Positions 17,402 to 26,637 are shown, counted from the stretch's first letter. The stretch: 64,000 nucleotides of DNA from Paludibacter sp. (GCA_028690665.1 JAQVAV010000015.1:1-64000), one strand, 5' to 3'. Numbers and translations are program-made. The notes: generated from the sequence alone by a model not told the origin.

Positions 17402-18445
17402 TTATAATTGATTGTACATTTTAACCAATCTTTCTGTTACTTTATCCAAATCGTGAATCTCCTCTACAAAACGTCTTGAATGTAGCCCTATTTCAGGTAA
17501 CTGATCCTTATTTATCAACAAATCTTTAACAACATCATAAACTGTTTTTGGTGAGGCATTTATTATTGGAATTCGATCTCCATAATCAATATATTCATAA
17601 TACGACTCCCGAATAAAACAGCATGTCGGACGTCCAATAGCCATAGCTTCGATACTGGCAGTTCCATACCATCCAGCAACAATTTGATCAATAAAAATAT
17701 CGCATTCAATATATTTCTGCTTCAGCTCCTCATGTGAAACATTTTCCACTAAAAGTATCTTTATCTTAAAACCGTCTGCTATTAATCTATTCAATGCAGA
17801 TAAAATGAATTCAGAGCCTTTATTACCCCTATTTGTTGGTGCATGCATAATTACAATCTCATCACCATCTGACTTTTTAGGAATAAAATCAAATTGAGAT
17901 AAATCAACAGCTAAAGGTAAAACCTCGGAACCTGGGACAAATTCAGAAAGATATGGAGCACAAACTATCTGTTTATCAATATATTTTGTTTCGTACTGAA
18001 GTCGTTTCTGTTTTTTTTTGTCCGATTGTATTGCAGCTTCAATATTTGTAAAAGACCTAACATTTGTAAATTCATATTTCTCTGCTGAAATTTGGTACAA
18101 CTGTACATCATATCCCAAATATTCCATAATTATTTTCTTCCCGAATAAATGGAAAAAAGGTAAATCTCTTTGATTTTTTAAAAATGTTTTCCCAAAATAA
18201 AAATGAAAGGTGTTATAACTGAAGAACCAATAAAACATTCTCAATCTATTATACAAATGTTTCAATACTTTCTGAAAAAAAGTTCCGCCATGTAAAAGTT
18301 CAATATCAATCTGCCTTTTAAATTGATCAGGGAAAGACACAGAAATTGAGCGAATCCCTTTTTTACGTAAAGCCTTCGAAAACAACCCGGCTTGTGTCCC
18401 GTAATTGACGAATCCATGAAACACTTTTAATTTTTTCTTCTCCAT
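17402..18445 (-). CDS. Glycosyltransferase, GT-B fold
   Basis: A 347-residue GT-B-like protein. The donor-side part is recognisable from IVIMHAPTNRGNKGSEFILSA and DQIVAGWYGTASIEAMAIGRP, the latter being the usual helix that contacts the sugar nucleotide. The N-terminal half is less conserved and rich in aromatic residues (YNRLRMFYWFFSYNTFHFYF), perhaps for membrane contact. Its start codon lies inside the 3' end of the wzx gene (19-nt overlap), so translation is probably coupled. The family assignment beyond GT-B is uncertain. Confidence 0.75.
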   Translation of the reverse strand: MEKKKLKVFHGFVNYGTQAGLFSKALRKKGIRSISVSFPDQFKRQIDIELLHGGTFFQKVLKHLYNRLRMFYWFFSYNTFHFYFGKTFLKNQRDLPFFHLFGKKIIMEYLGYDVQLYQISAEKYEFTNVRSFTNIEAAIQSDKKKQKRLQYETKYIDKQIVCAPYLSEFVPGSEVLPLAVDLSQFDFIPKKSDGDEIVIMHAPTNRGNKGSEFILSALNRLIADGFKIKILLVENVSHEELKQKYIECDIFIDQIVAGWYGTASIEAMAIGRPTCCFIRESYYEYIDYGDRIPIINASPKTVYDVVKDLLINKDQLPEIGLHSRRFVEEIHDLDKVTERLVKMYNQL

Positions 18446-19926
18446 AGACTTTTCACCCGATCACTGACAATTGATTTTACGTTTAATCTTTTATCTAACT
18501 CAACAAATGATGACAGAGTAGATACAACAATGATTATCCCTCCTAAAAAATAATAATATAAATCATTATGTACATACCTGACCACAACAAAACTAAGAAA
18601 CGCAAGGCCAAACTGGATAATAAAAATTTTTAAGAGTTCCTTTGTAAATATAAAATCATATTTAGCTTTCGCTACAAAATAAACCTGAAATGCATAAATC
18701 AAATATACCAGGAAAAATGACAGACCCAGTCCCGTGAGTCCGAATAAATAATATCCTCCAATATTTAACACAAGCATATATATATTTGTTATTAATTCAT
18801 TCCAAAAGAACAATTTAGTCGCCCCTTTAGCCAAAAAAATAAAAGCGACAGACCAGCTTACCGCTTTAAAAAAAATACCTAAAGTTGCCCAATAAATCAT
18901 ATCGCTTGCCCCAATAAACATATTTGAATAAAATAATATAATTATCCATTTTATAAAAACAAGAAATATAATAAGGATGGGAGCAAGTATAAGTACAGCT
19001 ATTTCGGCTTGTTGGTTGATTGTATTTCTACTCTGTTTATTATCCTCCGATACGGCTGAAAGTCTGGGATAATAATCAGTACTCATAGCCGTAAATATCA
19101 TACCTACATAGGTATTTACAATAGCAAAACCTGCATTATACAAACCCACTTGGTCTACTCCACCTGTCCGACTGATAAAAATCCGGACAACATACGATGC
19201 TCCCAAGGTTATCAAGCTACTTAAGCTTATCATAAACCCCATAGTAAGCATCTCTTTCCCTTCTGCAACCGTTCTTGCTTTAGACACATATACTTGCTGT
19301 ATTCCGACTTTTCTCGAAAAATACCAAGTTAACACCAAAGCTGTAACAGAACTAATAATAATCGCAGGAACAATACCATCTTTCCCGAAAAAATAATACA
19401 ATGGAACTGTCGTACATAAACCTATTATGCTCCCAATGACCCCGGATTTAGCTAAATAGGCTATTTGTCTGGTTCCGCGTAAAATCACCCCTTGTCCGGC
19501 ACTTATTTGATTTAACAGCAATGTTATTGAAATCCATATAAATGCGAATGTATATTCTTTAGAGCCAAAAGTTATCTGACTTAACCATGGGGAAAATATT
19601 GCGGTTGCCAAAGCTCCCAAAATTCCGGTTATCCAAACCCAACGTCGAAAAACGGTCACTACAACCGATAGTCGTCTGGAATTGCCTGAACTATATGCTG
19701 CTGATACATTTTTAACAGCGCTGGTCGACAGGCCAAAATTAGTTAACGCCGCAATAAAACCTGTTGTTGATGTTAATAACCCTGCAATTCCCATTCCTCC
19801 AGGGCCCAACAAGACAGCTATAAATTTCGAACGAACAATATTAATTATAATCTGAAAAAACTGAACTCCTCCAAATATTGAAGTCGTCTTCATAATCTGA
19901 CGATATGAACTTCGTTTATCAGACAT
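18427..19926 (-). CDS. Wzx-type O-antigen/capsule flippase (MOP superfamily)
   Basis: A 499-residue polytopic membrane protein with 12-14 hydrophobic helices. The N-terminus TTSIFGGVQFFQIIINIVRS and the following AVLLGPGGMGIAGLLTSTTG are typical of bacterial O-antigen translocases of the polysaccharide-transport family. It would flip the undecaprenyl-linked repeat unit from cytoplasm to periplasm for the EpsG/Wzy-like polymerase. It follows the aminotransferase gene after 4 nt and overlaps the next glycosyltransferase by 19 nt. Confidence 0.92.
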   Translation of the reverse strand: MSDKRSSYRQIMKTTSIFGGVQFFQIIINIVRSKFIAVLLGPGGMGIAGLLTSTTGFIAALTNFGLSTSAVKNVSAAYSSGNSRRLSVVVTVFRRWVWITGILGALATAIFSPWLSQITFGSKEYTFAFIWISITLLLNQISAGQGVILRGTRQIAYLAKSGVIGSIIGLCTTVPLYYFFGKDGIVPAIIISSVTALVLTWYFSRKVGIQQVYVSKARTVAEGKEMLTMGFMISLSSLITLGASYVVRIFISRTGGVDQVGLYNAGFAIVNTYVGMIFTAMSTDYYPRLSAVSEDNKQSRNTINQQAEIAVLILAPILIIFLVFIKWIIILFYSNMFIGASDMIYWATLGIFFKAVSWSVAFIFLAKGATKLFFWNELITNIYMLVLNIGGYYLFGLTGLGLSFFLVYLIYAFQVYFVAKAKYDFIFTKELLKIFIIQFGLAFLSFVVVRYVHNDLYYYFLGGIIIVVSTLSSFVELDKRLNVKSIVSDRVKSLWRRKN

Positions 19927-19930
19927 CTTA

Positions 19931-21055
19931 TTAATAAGAAAAATTGTTTATAAGTTCGACGACCAGAAATAATTCTTTTTCTGTCAAAACTGAACTCATC
20001 GGCAAACTCACTTCTTCCTGATGTATTTTCTCTGTAATTGGTAATGACATTTTTTCCCAATCACTATAACATTTTTGTTTATGGGGAGGTATCGGATAAT
20101 GGATTAAAGTCTGCACGTAATTGTCACTTAAATATTGTCGCAATTCATCTCTTTTTTCACACCTTATCGGAAATAAATGAAAAACATGGGCATTCCAATC
20201 AGAGATATTGGGCATGACAATATCAGGGTGTTTTATATTTTCTATATAGTAGCGTGCGACATTATGCCTTTGCTTTATCTCTGCATCTAAATGCTTTAAC
20301 TTTACATTTAATACCGCCGCCTGAATTTCATCCAAACGGCTATTTAGTCCGGCATAATCAAAAACATATTTTCGGGAAGAGCCATAATTGGCCAATGACC
20401 GAATTACCTTAGCCAATTCATCATTATCCGTAGTTACAGCTCCGGCATCTCCTAAAGCCCCTAAATTCTTACCGGGATAAAAACTATGTCCTGCAGCATC
20501 TCCTAAGGATCCGGTACGCCTTAACTTTTCACCTTTTCTTTGTTCCGAATAAATACACCCATGAGCCTGTGCATTGTCTTCTATCAATTTTAGATTGAAT
20601 TTTTCACAAATAAAACCAATCTTCTCTGTATAAGCACATTGACCGTACAAATGAACAATCATTATAGCCTTAGTTCGTTCGGTAACAGCTGATTCTATTA
20701 AACGATCATCTATTTGATAGGTTCTAATATCAGGCTCTACTAAAACAGGTTTTAAATGATTATCGGTAATGGCCAAAATTGAAGCAATGTATGTATTAGC
20801 AGGAACAATTATCTCGTCCCCTTCATTCATAATACCCATTTCTATATAAGCCCTCAAAATTAGCCTTAAAGCATCCAGACCATTAGCCACTCCCACACAA
20901 TGTTTGGTACCGATATAATCAGCATAATTTTTTTCAAAACTTTTTACTTCATCTCCTAACAGATACCACCCGGAATCAACAACTCTGTCAATAGCTGATT
21001 TTATCTCGTCTTTATACTGAGCATTTATTTTTTGTAAATCAAGAAATTTAATCAT
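19931..21055 (-). CDS. DegT/DnrJ/EryC1/StrS aminotransferase, FdtB/QdtB-like
   Basis: A 374-residue PLP-dependent aminotransferase. The pyridoxal lysine is K196 in [18 protein letters not shown]; the aspartate pairing with the PLP nitrogen is in [10 protein letters not shown]. Length and the motif [20 protein letters not shown] match the dTDP-3-keto-6-deoxyhexose 3-aminotransferases FdtB and QdtB. Its partners are a tandem FdtA-type ketoisomerase and an FdtC-type acetyltransferase just upstream, the full set needed to turn dTDP-4-keto-6-deoxyglucose into dTDP-Fuc3NAc or dTDP-Qui3NAc. It overlaps the acetyltransferase gene by 4 nt. This is separate from the PglE-like enzyme at the left edge. 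Confidence 0.9.
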   Translation of the reverse strand: MIKFLDLQKINAQYKDEIKSAIDRVVDSGWYLLGDEVKSFEKNYADYIGTKHCVGVANGLDALRLILRAYIEMGIMNEGDEIIVPANTYIASILAITDNHLKPVLVEPDIRTYQIDDRLIESAVTERTKAIMIVHLYGQCAYTEKIGFICEKFNLKLIEDNAQAHGCIYSEQRKGEKLRRTGSLGDAAGHSFYPGKNLGALGDAGAVTTDNDELAKVIRSLANYGSSRKYVFDYAGLNSRLDEIQAAVLNVKLKHLDAEIKQRHNVARYYIENIKHPDIVMPNISDWNAHVFHLFPIRCEKRDELRQYLSDNYVQTLIHYPIPPHKQKCYSDWEKMSLPITEKIHQEEVSLPMSSVLTEKELFLVVELINNFSY

Positions 21056-21504
21056 GATTCAATTTTTCTTACAAATTTAGCCGGATTTCCGACCCAAAGT
21101 TCATTAGCCGGAACATCTTTGGTAACTACACTTCCCGCCCCGATCATTGCATTTTCCCCAATTGTAATTCCACCTAAAATAACAGATCCGGCTCCTATAG
21201 ATGCATATTTTTTAATTACCGTTTGTTGCAGTTCAAATGGCTGTTTGGCTCTTGGATACTTGTCATTGGTAAAAGTCACATTCGGTCCAATTTGGACATT
21301 ATCCTCAACCGTAATGCCATCCCACAGATATACACCACATTTGATGGTAACATTATTTCCTATAACAACTTTATTTTCAATAAAGGAATGACTACAAATA
21401 TTACAATTCTCACCAACAATTGCATTTTCTAATATGACGACATATTGCCAAACTCGTGTTGTTTGTGGAATAAATGTATGTACATCAGACAATTTATGAA
21501 TCAT
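21052..21504 (-). CDS. Hexapeptide-repeat N-acetyltransferase, FdtC/WbbJ-like
   Basis: A 150-residue left-handed beta-helix acetyltransferase with repeated hexapeptides ([56 protein letters not shown]) and the end [21 protein letters not shown] is characteristic of the enzymes that N-acetylate dTDP-3-amino-3,6-dideoxyhexoses (FdtC, QdtC). Both ends overlap neighbours by 4 nt: the tandem ketoisomerase upstream and the aminotransferase downstream. It would complete a dTDP-3-acetamido-3,6-dideoxyhexose donor in the cytoplasm. Confidence 0.88.
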   Translation of the reverse strand: MIHKLSDVHTFIPQTTRVWQYVVILENAIVGENCNICSHSFIENKVVIGNNVTIKCGVYLWDGITVEDNVQIGPNVTFTNDKYPRAKQPFELQQTVIKKYASIGAGSVILGGITIGENAMIGAGSVVTKDVPANELWVGNPAKFVRKIES

Positions 21505-22373
21505 ACCTGTTTGATATTTTTAAAATCATTATATTCTCTAAAGTAATCAGATTCTGTGTAAACCTCAGATGCCAAAACCAGACATGTAGACCCCGATGAA
21601 AAATTAACTATCTCTCTCCATATTCCGGGTACAATCAACAATCCCTGATAAGGTCTGTTTAAATGAACTATTTTCTTATTTTTACCATCATTCAGAATCA
21701 CATCAAAACTTCCTCCCGCTGCAACAATCAATTGATATAAATTTTTATGGGCATGTCCTCCTCTTTCTTCTCCGCCAGGGACGTCATATAAGTAGTACAC
21801 CCTATTTATATTAAAGGGTATCAAATCGCCATTCTGAACAACAGTCATATTTCCTTTTTCACGATGGTGTTTATCCAACTCATAGAACTGACAATCGTTA
21901 ACCGTTGTATTTACAGCATTCAACGCAAATTGATTAATAGCATTATCAATAATTTTACGGCTTATCGATTTTAAATACGACTTTCTGGTTAATATAAATT
22001 GTTCAAAATCACGAATATAATCTTCATTATTAAAAAATGTAGATGACAACACTAAAGCTAATGAATTTGTGGAAAAATTTGCCATGCTTCTCCAATGTCC
22101 GGGAGGGATATAAATACCATTAAAAGAACGGTTCAAGTGAACTGTTTTTTTTCTTTTTCCATCATTAATAATTATGTCGAAACTTCCCGAAATAGCGACA
22201 ATAAACTCTTCCTGTTCTTTAAAAGCATGTCCTCCTCTGGTTTCGCCACCTGGTACATCATAAATCCAATACACTCTCTTTATTTCAAAAGGGATATGAT
22301 TAAGCCCTTCTATAAAAGTCAAATTTCCTCTTGGATCGCTTATTTTAGGTAAATTTATTATTTGAACTTTCAT
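21501..22373 (-). CDS. Tandem FdtA/QdtA-type (WxcM-like) sugar 3,4-ketoisomerase
   Basis: A 290-residue protein made of two cupin domains of the FdtA/QdtA family, residues 1-130 and 158-290, where the single-domain enzymes are about 140 residues. The family moves the keto group of dTDP-4-keto-6-deoxyglucose from C4 to C3. Both halves share VYW/YYDVPGG, GSFD, NDGK, VHLNR and the DY.R.F end. The active-site pair His-x-His is intact in domain 2 (RGGHAHK, H207 and H209) but reads RGGHAFK in domain 1 (H49, F51). Domain 1 may therefore be inactive, regulatory or altered in outcome. It overlaps the acetyltransferase by 4 nt and lies 7 nt after the epimerase. Confidence 0.9.
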   Translation of the reverse strand: MKVQIINLPKISDPRGNLTFIEGLNHIPFEIKRVYWIYDVPGGETRGGHAFKEQEEFIVAISGSFDIIINDGKRKKTVHLNRSFNGIYIPPGHWRSMANFSTNSLALVLSSTFFNNEDYIRDFEQFILTRKSYLKSISRKIIDNAINQFALNAVNTTVNDCQFYELDKHHREKGNMTVVQNGDLIPFNINRVYYLYDVPGGEERGGHAHKNLYQLIVAAGGSFDVILNDGKNKKIVHLNRPYQGLLIVPGIWREIVNFSSGSTCLVLASEVYTESDYFREYNDFKNIKQV

Positions 22374-22380
22374 GATAATT

Positions 22381-23349
22381 TCATAAATTTTCCCAATACC
22401 ATTTCACAGCTTCCCGCAATCCTTCTTTCACCGTAAAAACGGGTTTATACCCAAGCAGAGACTTTGCTTTTTCAATACTTGCTAAAGAATGTGGAATATC
22501 CCCAATTCTGTTAGGCCCATGAACGACTTCCACATTCGCGATTTCCGGATCATACGCGACCAAAAATTCTTTTAAATAGTTTACTAATTGGTTCAACGAT
22601 GTTTGTTCACTACATGCTGTATTAAATATCTGATTAACAGCTTCCGGATTTACGGTTTCTAATGCCAGCATATTCATGTGAATCACATTATCGATGTAGG
22701 TAAAATCACGGGAAAACTCCCCATCTCCATTAATTGTTACCGGTTCATGGGCAATCAGTTTCTTTACAAACAACGGAATTACAGCTGCATAAGCTCCATT
22801 AGGATCCTGCCGACGACCAAAAACATTAAAATAGCGTAAACCAATGCACTCCATTCCGTAAGTTTTAGCAAAAACATCTGCATAAAGCTCGTTCACTAAT
22901 TTTGTTACGGCATAAGGGGACAAAGGCTTGCCTATTTTATCTTCAACTTTTGGCAAATCTTTACTATCTCCGTAAGTTGATGAACTGGCTGCATATATAA
23001 ATCGCTTCACTTTTTCGTCGCGGGCAGCCACCAACATGTTTAGAAAACCATTGATATTATTATCATTAGTATTAATTGGATCATTAATAGAACGGGGAAC
23101 CGATCCGAGAGCAGCTTCATGCATAACGTAATCAACATTTTCTACAGCTCTTCTACATACGGCTAACTCTCTTATATCTCCTTCAATGAACCTGAAATTA
23201 TAGGGATAAATATTTATCAAACCGGCAATATTATCAAATTTCCCAGTTGACAAATTATCTAAGCAAACCACATCGTGCCCGTTTCTTAGCAAGGCTTCAC
23301 ATAAATTAGAGCCTATAAATCCGGCACCCCCTGTTACCAATATCTTCAT
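22381..23349 (-). CDS. NAD-dependent nucleotide-sugar 4-epimerase (WbpP/TviC-like SDR)
   Basis: A 322-residue extended short-chain dehydrogenase. It has the NAD-binding GGAGFIG (7-13), the catalytic SSS (122-124) and Y146-x3-K150 in SPYAVTKLVNELY. HEAALGSVPRSINDP and SSSTYGDSKDLPKVED fit the UDP-GlcNAc/UDP-GlcA 4-epimerase branch (WbpP, TviC) rather than GalE or RmlB. It is the first enzyme gene after upxY, which is the typical place for a nucleotide-sugar gene in a Bacteroidales capsule operon. The likely product is UDP-GalNAc or UDP-GalNAcA; the substrate is not certain. Confidence 0.87.
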   Translation of the reverse strand: MKILVTGGAGFIGSNLCEALLRNGHDVVCLDNLSTGKFDNIAGLINIYPYNFRFIEGDIRELAVCRRAVENVDYVMHEAALGSVPRSINDPINTNDNNINGFLNMLVAARDEKVKRFIYAASSSTYGDSKDLPKVEDKIGKPLSPYAVTKLVNELYADVFAKTYGMECIGLRYFNVFGRRQDPNGAYAAVIPLFVKKLIAHEPVTINGDGEFSRDFTYIDNVIHMNMLALETVNPEAVNQIFNTACSEQTSLNQLVNYLKEFLVAYDPEIANVEVVHGPNRIGDIPHSLASIEKAKSLLGYKPVFTVKEGLREAVKWYWENL

Positions 23350-23446
23350 AATACGTTATCTATTTTTCCTAAGTTTTAAGAACACAAAAGTTCGTCAGTC
23401 CCACAACAGACTAACTAACTTACTGATACAAAAAGACAAACACATC

Positions 23447-23938
23447 TCACTTCTTTTTCAAAACTTGATCTTTTTTTACACAAACAGTGGTACCTATTTG
23501 ATCAAGATAAAGAATGATATGTGTTTTTGAAATTTTTTTTACTTTACCGGAAATGTTCTTCAACGGACCACATCCTATAAGGAGTTCGTCTTCAATATTG
23601 TACAGCAATTCTCCCTCATTAGCTTCAATAAGAAACCTTTTGATAGAATTGATTTCTGTACACTTTACAATTGCCGGCTGGCCTAAATAATACACTATAT
23701 GAGAAACGCCATTGACAGAATTGAGAGTACGTAGAATAGCATCAGTTGTATAAACAAAAATATACGAAGAAAAAAGTGGAACGTCAACCAGCTTATATCT
23801 ATCGGACCATTTTCTTTTAGTTGTCAGAAGAGGTAAATAACAAGCAATTCCCATTTGCTGTAAACGGATTTCGACCTGTTTTTCAGCGCGGGCAGCTGTG
23901 TACAAAACATACCAATTTATTTTTTGTTTAACCATCAA
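23447..23938 (-). CDS. UpxY-family transcription antiterminator (NusG-like)
   Basis: A 163-residue NusG paralogue. The N-terminal NGN domain starts INWYVLYTAARAEKQVEIRL and runs to about residue 100; the C-terminal KOW domain is IGCGPLKNISGKVKKISKTH. UpxY proteins of Bacteroides are encoded first in each capsule operon and keep RNA polymerase going through the leader and the long operon. Here too it is the first gene of about 24 kb of co-directional genes. No upxZ inhibitor gene follows it: the next gene, 97 nt away, is the epimerase. Its leader holds an AT-rich hairpin (23989-24019). Confidence 0.9.
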   Translation of the reverse strand: MMVKQKINWYVLYTAARAEKQVEIRLQQMGIACYLPLLTTKRKWSDRYKLVDVPLFSSYIFVYTTDAILRTLNSVNGVSHIVYYLGQPAIVKCTEINSIKRFLIEANEGELLYNIEDELLIGCGPLKNISGKVKKISKTHIILYLDQIGTTVCVKKDQVLKKK

Positions 23939-23988
23939 GGATATACAAAAAGTTAAAGCACAGTAAAAAATACTATTAAATTATTACG

Positions 23989-24019
23989 AAAATCAAATCT
24001 ACATGTCGAATTTGATTTT
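23989..24019 (-). promoter_or_regulatory. Leader hairpin upstream of upxY
   Basis: A perfect 10-bp inverted repeat (AAAATCAAAT at 23989-23998 and ATTTGATTTT at 24010-24019) with an 11-nt loop lies 51 nt before the upxY start, inside the predicted leader. In the transcript it is followed by a moderately U-rich run. It could be a pause or attenuation site on which the antiterminator acts. The stem is mostly A-T, so it is weak. Confidence 0.4.
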
Positions 24020-24040
24020 TATCCTCAGTATAAATTAATA

Positions 24041-24072
24041 CAAATATAAGTATACTGTGAATACTTTACAAC
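24041..24072 (-). promoter_or_regulatory. Promoter of the capsule operon (upxY)
   Basis: On the minus strand, TATATTTG (24041-24048) matches the Bacteroidota -7 consensus TAnnTTTG exactly, and GTTG (24069-24072) lies 20 nt upstream as the -33 element. Transcription would start near 24035, giving a leader of about 97 nt. Spacing equals that of the tRNA-Asn and DUF4403 promoters in this window. Confidence 0.6.
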
Positions 24073-24406
24073 ACAAAAACGGCGAAAATTTCTTGTTTCT
24101 TAAAATTTAAAAATCATTACAATATACGGAAAGCGGGTAAAATACTTATTATTAACATCATACATATAGCATAAACTGCAACACAACAATATTAAAAGAT
24201 TATTCGTTCACAATTATGATTTGTATATGACAGACACCATACTTAGGGTTAACCTCATTAACCATAAAAGAAGCAAGACATTATAGTAAAATCTTTTAAT
24301 TTACTTTGCAAGTGAACAGGTCAGCAAAACAAAATCAGATTCAGAACTTTACATAAAAACGGCCATTAAATAAGACATTCCGGAAGAAAATTTCTTACTT
24401 AAACTA

Positions 24407-24437
24407 TTGCGTATTTCGGTAAAACGCATTACTTTTG
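24407..24437 (+). promoter_or_regulatory. Promoter of tRNA-Asn
   Basis: TTG at 24407-24409 and TACTTTTG at 24430-24437 form a -33/-7 pair with a 20-nt spacer, matching the Bacteroidota consensus. The tRNA starts 27 nt downstream, leaving a short 5' leader for processing. Confidence 0.7.
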
Positions 24438-24464
24438 CAACGCATTTGAAATAAATGTCAACAT

Positions 24465-24538
24465 TCTTCCTTAGCTCAGTCGGTTAGAGCATCTGACTGT
24501 TAATCAGAGGGTCCTTGGTTCAAGTCCAAGAGGGAGAG
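24465..24538 (+). tRNA. tRNA-Asn (anticodon GTT)
   Basis: All four arms fold. The acceptor stem is TCTTCCT with AGGGAGA (one G-U pair) and the D stem is GCTC/GAGC. The anticodon stem TCTGA/TCAGA encloses loop CTGTTAA with anticodon GTT at 24499-24501. The variable loop has 5 nt, and the T stem is CTTGG/CCAAG with loop TTCAAGT. The discriminator base is G at 24538; CCA is not encoded in full. It has its own promoter and a terminator directly after it. It is the boundary between the capsule locus and the core region. Confidence 0.97.
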
Positions 24539-24540
24539 CA

Positions 24541-24569
24541 AAAGCTGCAAAAAATTGCAGCTTTTTTTA
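24541..24569 (+). terminator. Rho-independent terminator of tRNA-Asn
   Basis: A perfect 10-bp stem (AAAGCTGCAA and TTGCAGCTTT) with a 4-nt loop of A is followed by a T run. It starts 3 nt after the tRNA. Confidence 0.88.
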
Positions 24570-24642
24570 TTGTGCTAAACTTTCCATAGAGCAAGCATTG
24601 GATCAAGAAAACTGACCCACAAACAGCTGAAAAAGTTATATA

Positions 24643-24675
24643 TAAAAAACACGACCATACAAATGCATGGTCGTG
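24643..24675 (-). terminator. Terminator downstream of ssb
   Basis: The inverted repeat CACGACCAT (24650-24658) / ATGGTCGTG (24667-24675) has an 8-nt loop. Read on the minus strand it is followed by a run of six T (plus-strand A run at 24644-24649). It lies about 40 nt after the ssb stop. Confidence 0.85.
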
Positions 24676-24716
24676 AATAAAACTCATTATTTCTATTTAA
24701 TGTATTTTTAAAACAA

Positions 24717-25139
24717 TCAGAATGGGAGATCATCTTCTACTGCAGGAGGAGCCTGAACATCGCCAGAAGGTGTAGCAGTGGTAGTATTTGAGCTTTCCTG
24801 AGTTTCCGGTTTCCGACCTAAAAGTTGAATAGTTTCAGCATATATTTCAGTTGTATAACGCTTTACACCATCTTTCTCCCACGAACGGGTCTGTAGTTTT
24901 CCTTCTACGTAAATTTGAGATCCTTTTTTAATATAATTTTCCGCAAGCGTAGCCAACCCACGCCATGCCACGATATTGTGCCATTCGGTTTTTTCCGGCA
25001 CCTGCGTACCGCTTTGTAAAGTATATCCCCTTTCTGTCGTTGCCATTGGGAAATTTGCAACAGCAACGTCTTTATCTAAATAGCGAACTTCTGGGTCCCG
25101 CCCTACGTTTCCGATCAGAATTACTTTGTTTACAGACAT
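24717..25139 (-). CDS. ssb: Single-stranded DNA-binding protein
   Basis: A 140-residue SSB. The OB-fold starts MSVNKVILIGNVGRDPEVRY and continues through EKTEWHNIVAWRGLATLAENYIKKGSQIYVEG and RSWEKDGVKRYTTEI. After a short disordered linker rich in T, S, P and A it ends in the acidic tip DDLPF, through which SSB recruits replication and repair proteins. Length and motifs are normal. It is a single gene with its own terminator and is not part of the capsule operon. Confidence 0.97.
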   Translation of the reverse strand: MSVNKVILIGNVGRDPEVRYLDKDVAVANFPMATTERGYTLQSGTQVPEKTEWHNIVAWRGLATLAENYIKKGSQIYVEGKLQTRSWEKDGVKRYTTEIYAETIQLLGRKPETQESSNTTTATPSGDVQAPPAVEDDLPF

Positions 25140-25233
25140 AATTTTTAATTTTTTTTGAGGTTAATATTAGATTTACACCGGTAAAAATAAATTTAATTTT
25201 TGAAGTACACAATAATAATTGTGAATTTTAAAT

Positions 25234-26637
25234 TCAAAAATTCAGATCATCAACTTTCAATCCGATATTGCCTTTTACGTTAACTCCGATTCTCACTGCC
25301 CCGGGAACTAAGCTCAGACCGGTAACATTTATCGTATTTAATGCTCCATTCAAAGTAACACCATCCATAACCTTATAATTCGAAATCATAGAATTGGCCT
25401 CCTTTTTCATATCATCCAACTCTTCACTGACCGAATATGTAAGATATGGCGAAATTTTATTCAAGATTAATCCGTGTAATAGCCAATTGGCAGATTTCAC
25501 CAGTGCATTTTTTGTTTTTACATCGAATTCAGGATGCTGTATTTCAATTGTAAGCTTATCCGGATTATAGACCATATCTCCCGTAAAATATATCCGTCCT
25601 TTTAATGAACCTTTTACATCAATCACAAAAATCGCTTTACCTTCACTCCCGTAAACAGACAAATCCTCTATCGTGATTGATTTCTTCCCGTCGGCAAAAG
25701 TCTGATTCACCAATTGTTTTTTAGCAACCTCGGTGATTTTATCAAATGTAGCATCTGCTGCGATATTTATATTAAACTGTTGCGGGGCATGCTGAACATA
25801 TTTAAACGCAGGAAGCGGAACAATTGCATTTACATCCGGCTTCACTCCCATGAAAGACTCTATCTGAGAATATAATGACATGCCAACATTCAGTTTTGGT
25901 CCGACAGAAGTTAATGGAGAAACATATATATCCTTAGGAGTAATTCTGACCCACAAATCATTTTCAGGACTCATTTGCACAGGATTCTGAACTTCAGTCC
26001 AGGCCATATTCACATATTTTTTCAAATCGACCATCTGTGACAATACCTGATCTATTTGATCTGTAATAAGTTTATCGCCCTGCGACAATACCAGATTGGC
26101 AATCGGAGTGACCGGAACATTCACTCCCACTACATTTAACTTTGGAGTTTGAAGCCACTGATAGCCAACGGCAGAAGTTTTTGCAACAAGATTCCAGTTT
26201 TTATCAATATTAATTGTAGTTTTATATGTCAACGCAATTGAACCGTTAGCTTCATAATGATCACTCATTGATAAACCAAACTTTTCTATTTTCCAGGCAA
26301 AACGCGACCATATTTTCAAAGGCACACGGTATTCAATAACATTATTATTTACATTAAACGTAAAATTCTGAACTTTCCATACCTTTAAACTTAAATCCTG
26401 ATTATTAATATTATTCCCTTCATAAATCAATCCTGTAAGCTTTTTGTTTACAGTAGATTCTATTTTTTTCATATCTACCTCGACTTTCAATGGAATTTCC
26501 GACATAACCGGATTCAATTTTGATGGAAGATATGATTCACGGGGTTTCTCGACTTGTAAAGTTTTACAAGAAGTTATAAAAAAAATCAACATTAGAGTAA
26601 ATAAAACATTTGCTCTGAGAAATATTTTTTGTTTCAT
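25234..26637 (-). CDS. DUF4403 family lipoprotein
   Basis: A 467-residue protein with a signal peptide and lipobox at the N-terminus (FTLMLIFFITSCKTL; the Cys at about residue 24 would be lipidated). The rest is the DUF4403 domain found across Bacteroidota. It is built of repeated beta-rich segments (VEVDMKKIESTVNKKLTGLI, NINIAADATFDKITEVAKKQ) that recall SMP/BPI-like lipid-binding proteins. It ends in NIGLKVDDLNF. Function is unknown; an envelope location is likely. It stands alone with a clear promoter upstream. Confidence 0.82.
   Translation of the reverse strand: MKQKIFLRANVLFTLMLIFFITSCKTLQVEKPRESYLPSKLNPVMSEIPLKVEVDMKKIESTVNKKLTGLIYEGNNINNQDLSLKVWKVQNFTFNVNNNVIEYRVPLKIWSRFAWKIEKFGLSMSDHYEANGSIALTYKTTINIDKNWNLVAKTSAVGYQWLQTPKLNVVGVNVPVTPIANLVLSQGDKLITDQIDQVLSQMVDLKKYVNMAWTEVQNPVQMSPENDLWVRITPKDIYVSPLTSVGPKLNVGMSLYSQIESFMGVKPDVNAIVPLPAFKYVQHAPQQFNINIAADATFDKITEVAKKQLVNQTFADGKKSITIEDLSVYGSEGKAIFVIDVKGSLKGRIYFTGDMVYNPDKLTIEIQHPEFDVKTKNALVKSANWLLHGLILNKISPYLTYSVSEELDDMKKEANSMISNYKVMDGVTLNGALNTINVTGLSLVPGAVRIGVNVKGNIGLKVDDLNF

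Larger units (their letters stand above)
23939..24464. other. Intergenic region with divergent promoters (capsule operon and tRNA-Asn)
   Basis: This 526-nt AT-rich stretch has no gene that I can support. Its left part is the leader of the capsule operon with a hairpin and a minus-strand promoter; its right end carries the plus-strand promoter of tRNA-Asn. I looked for long inverted repeats around the promoter, as in the invertible capsule promoters of Bacteroides fragilis, and found none. Confidence 0.6.

Noticed and set aside
23939..24464. Invertible capsule promoter as in Bacteroides fragilis
   Set aside because: No inverted repeat pair flanks the promoter; the only perfect repeat is the short hairpin lying downstream of it.
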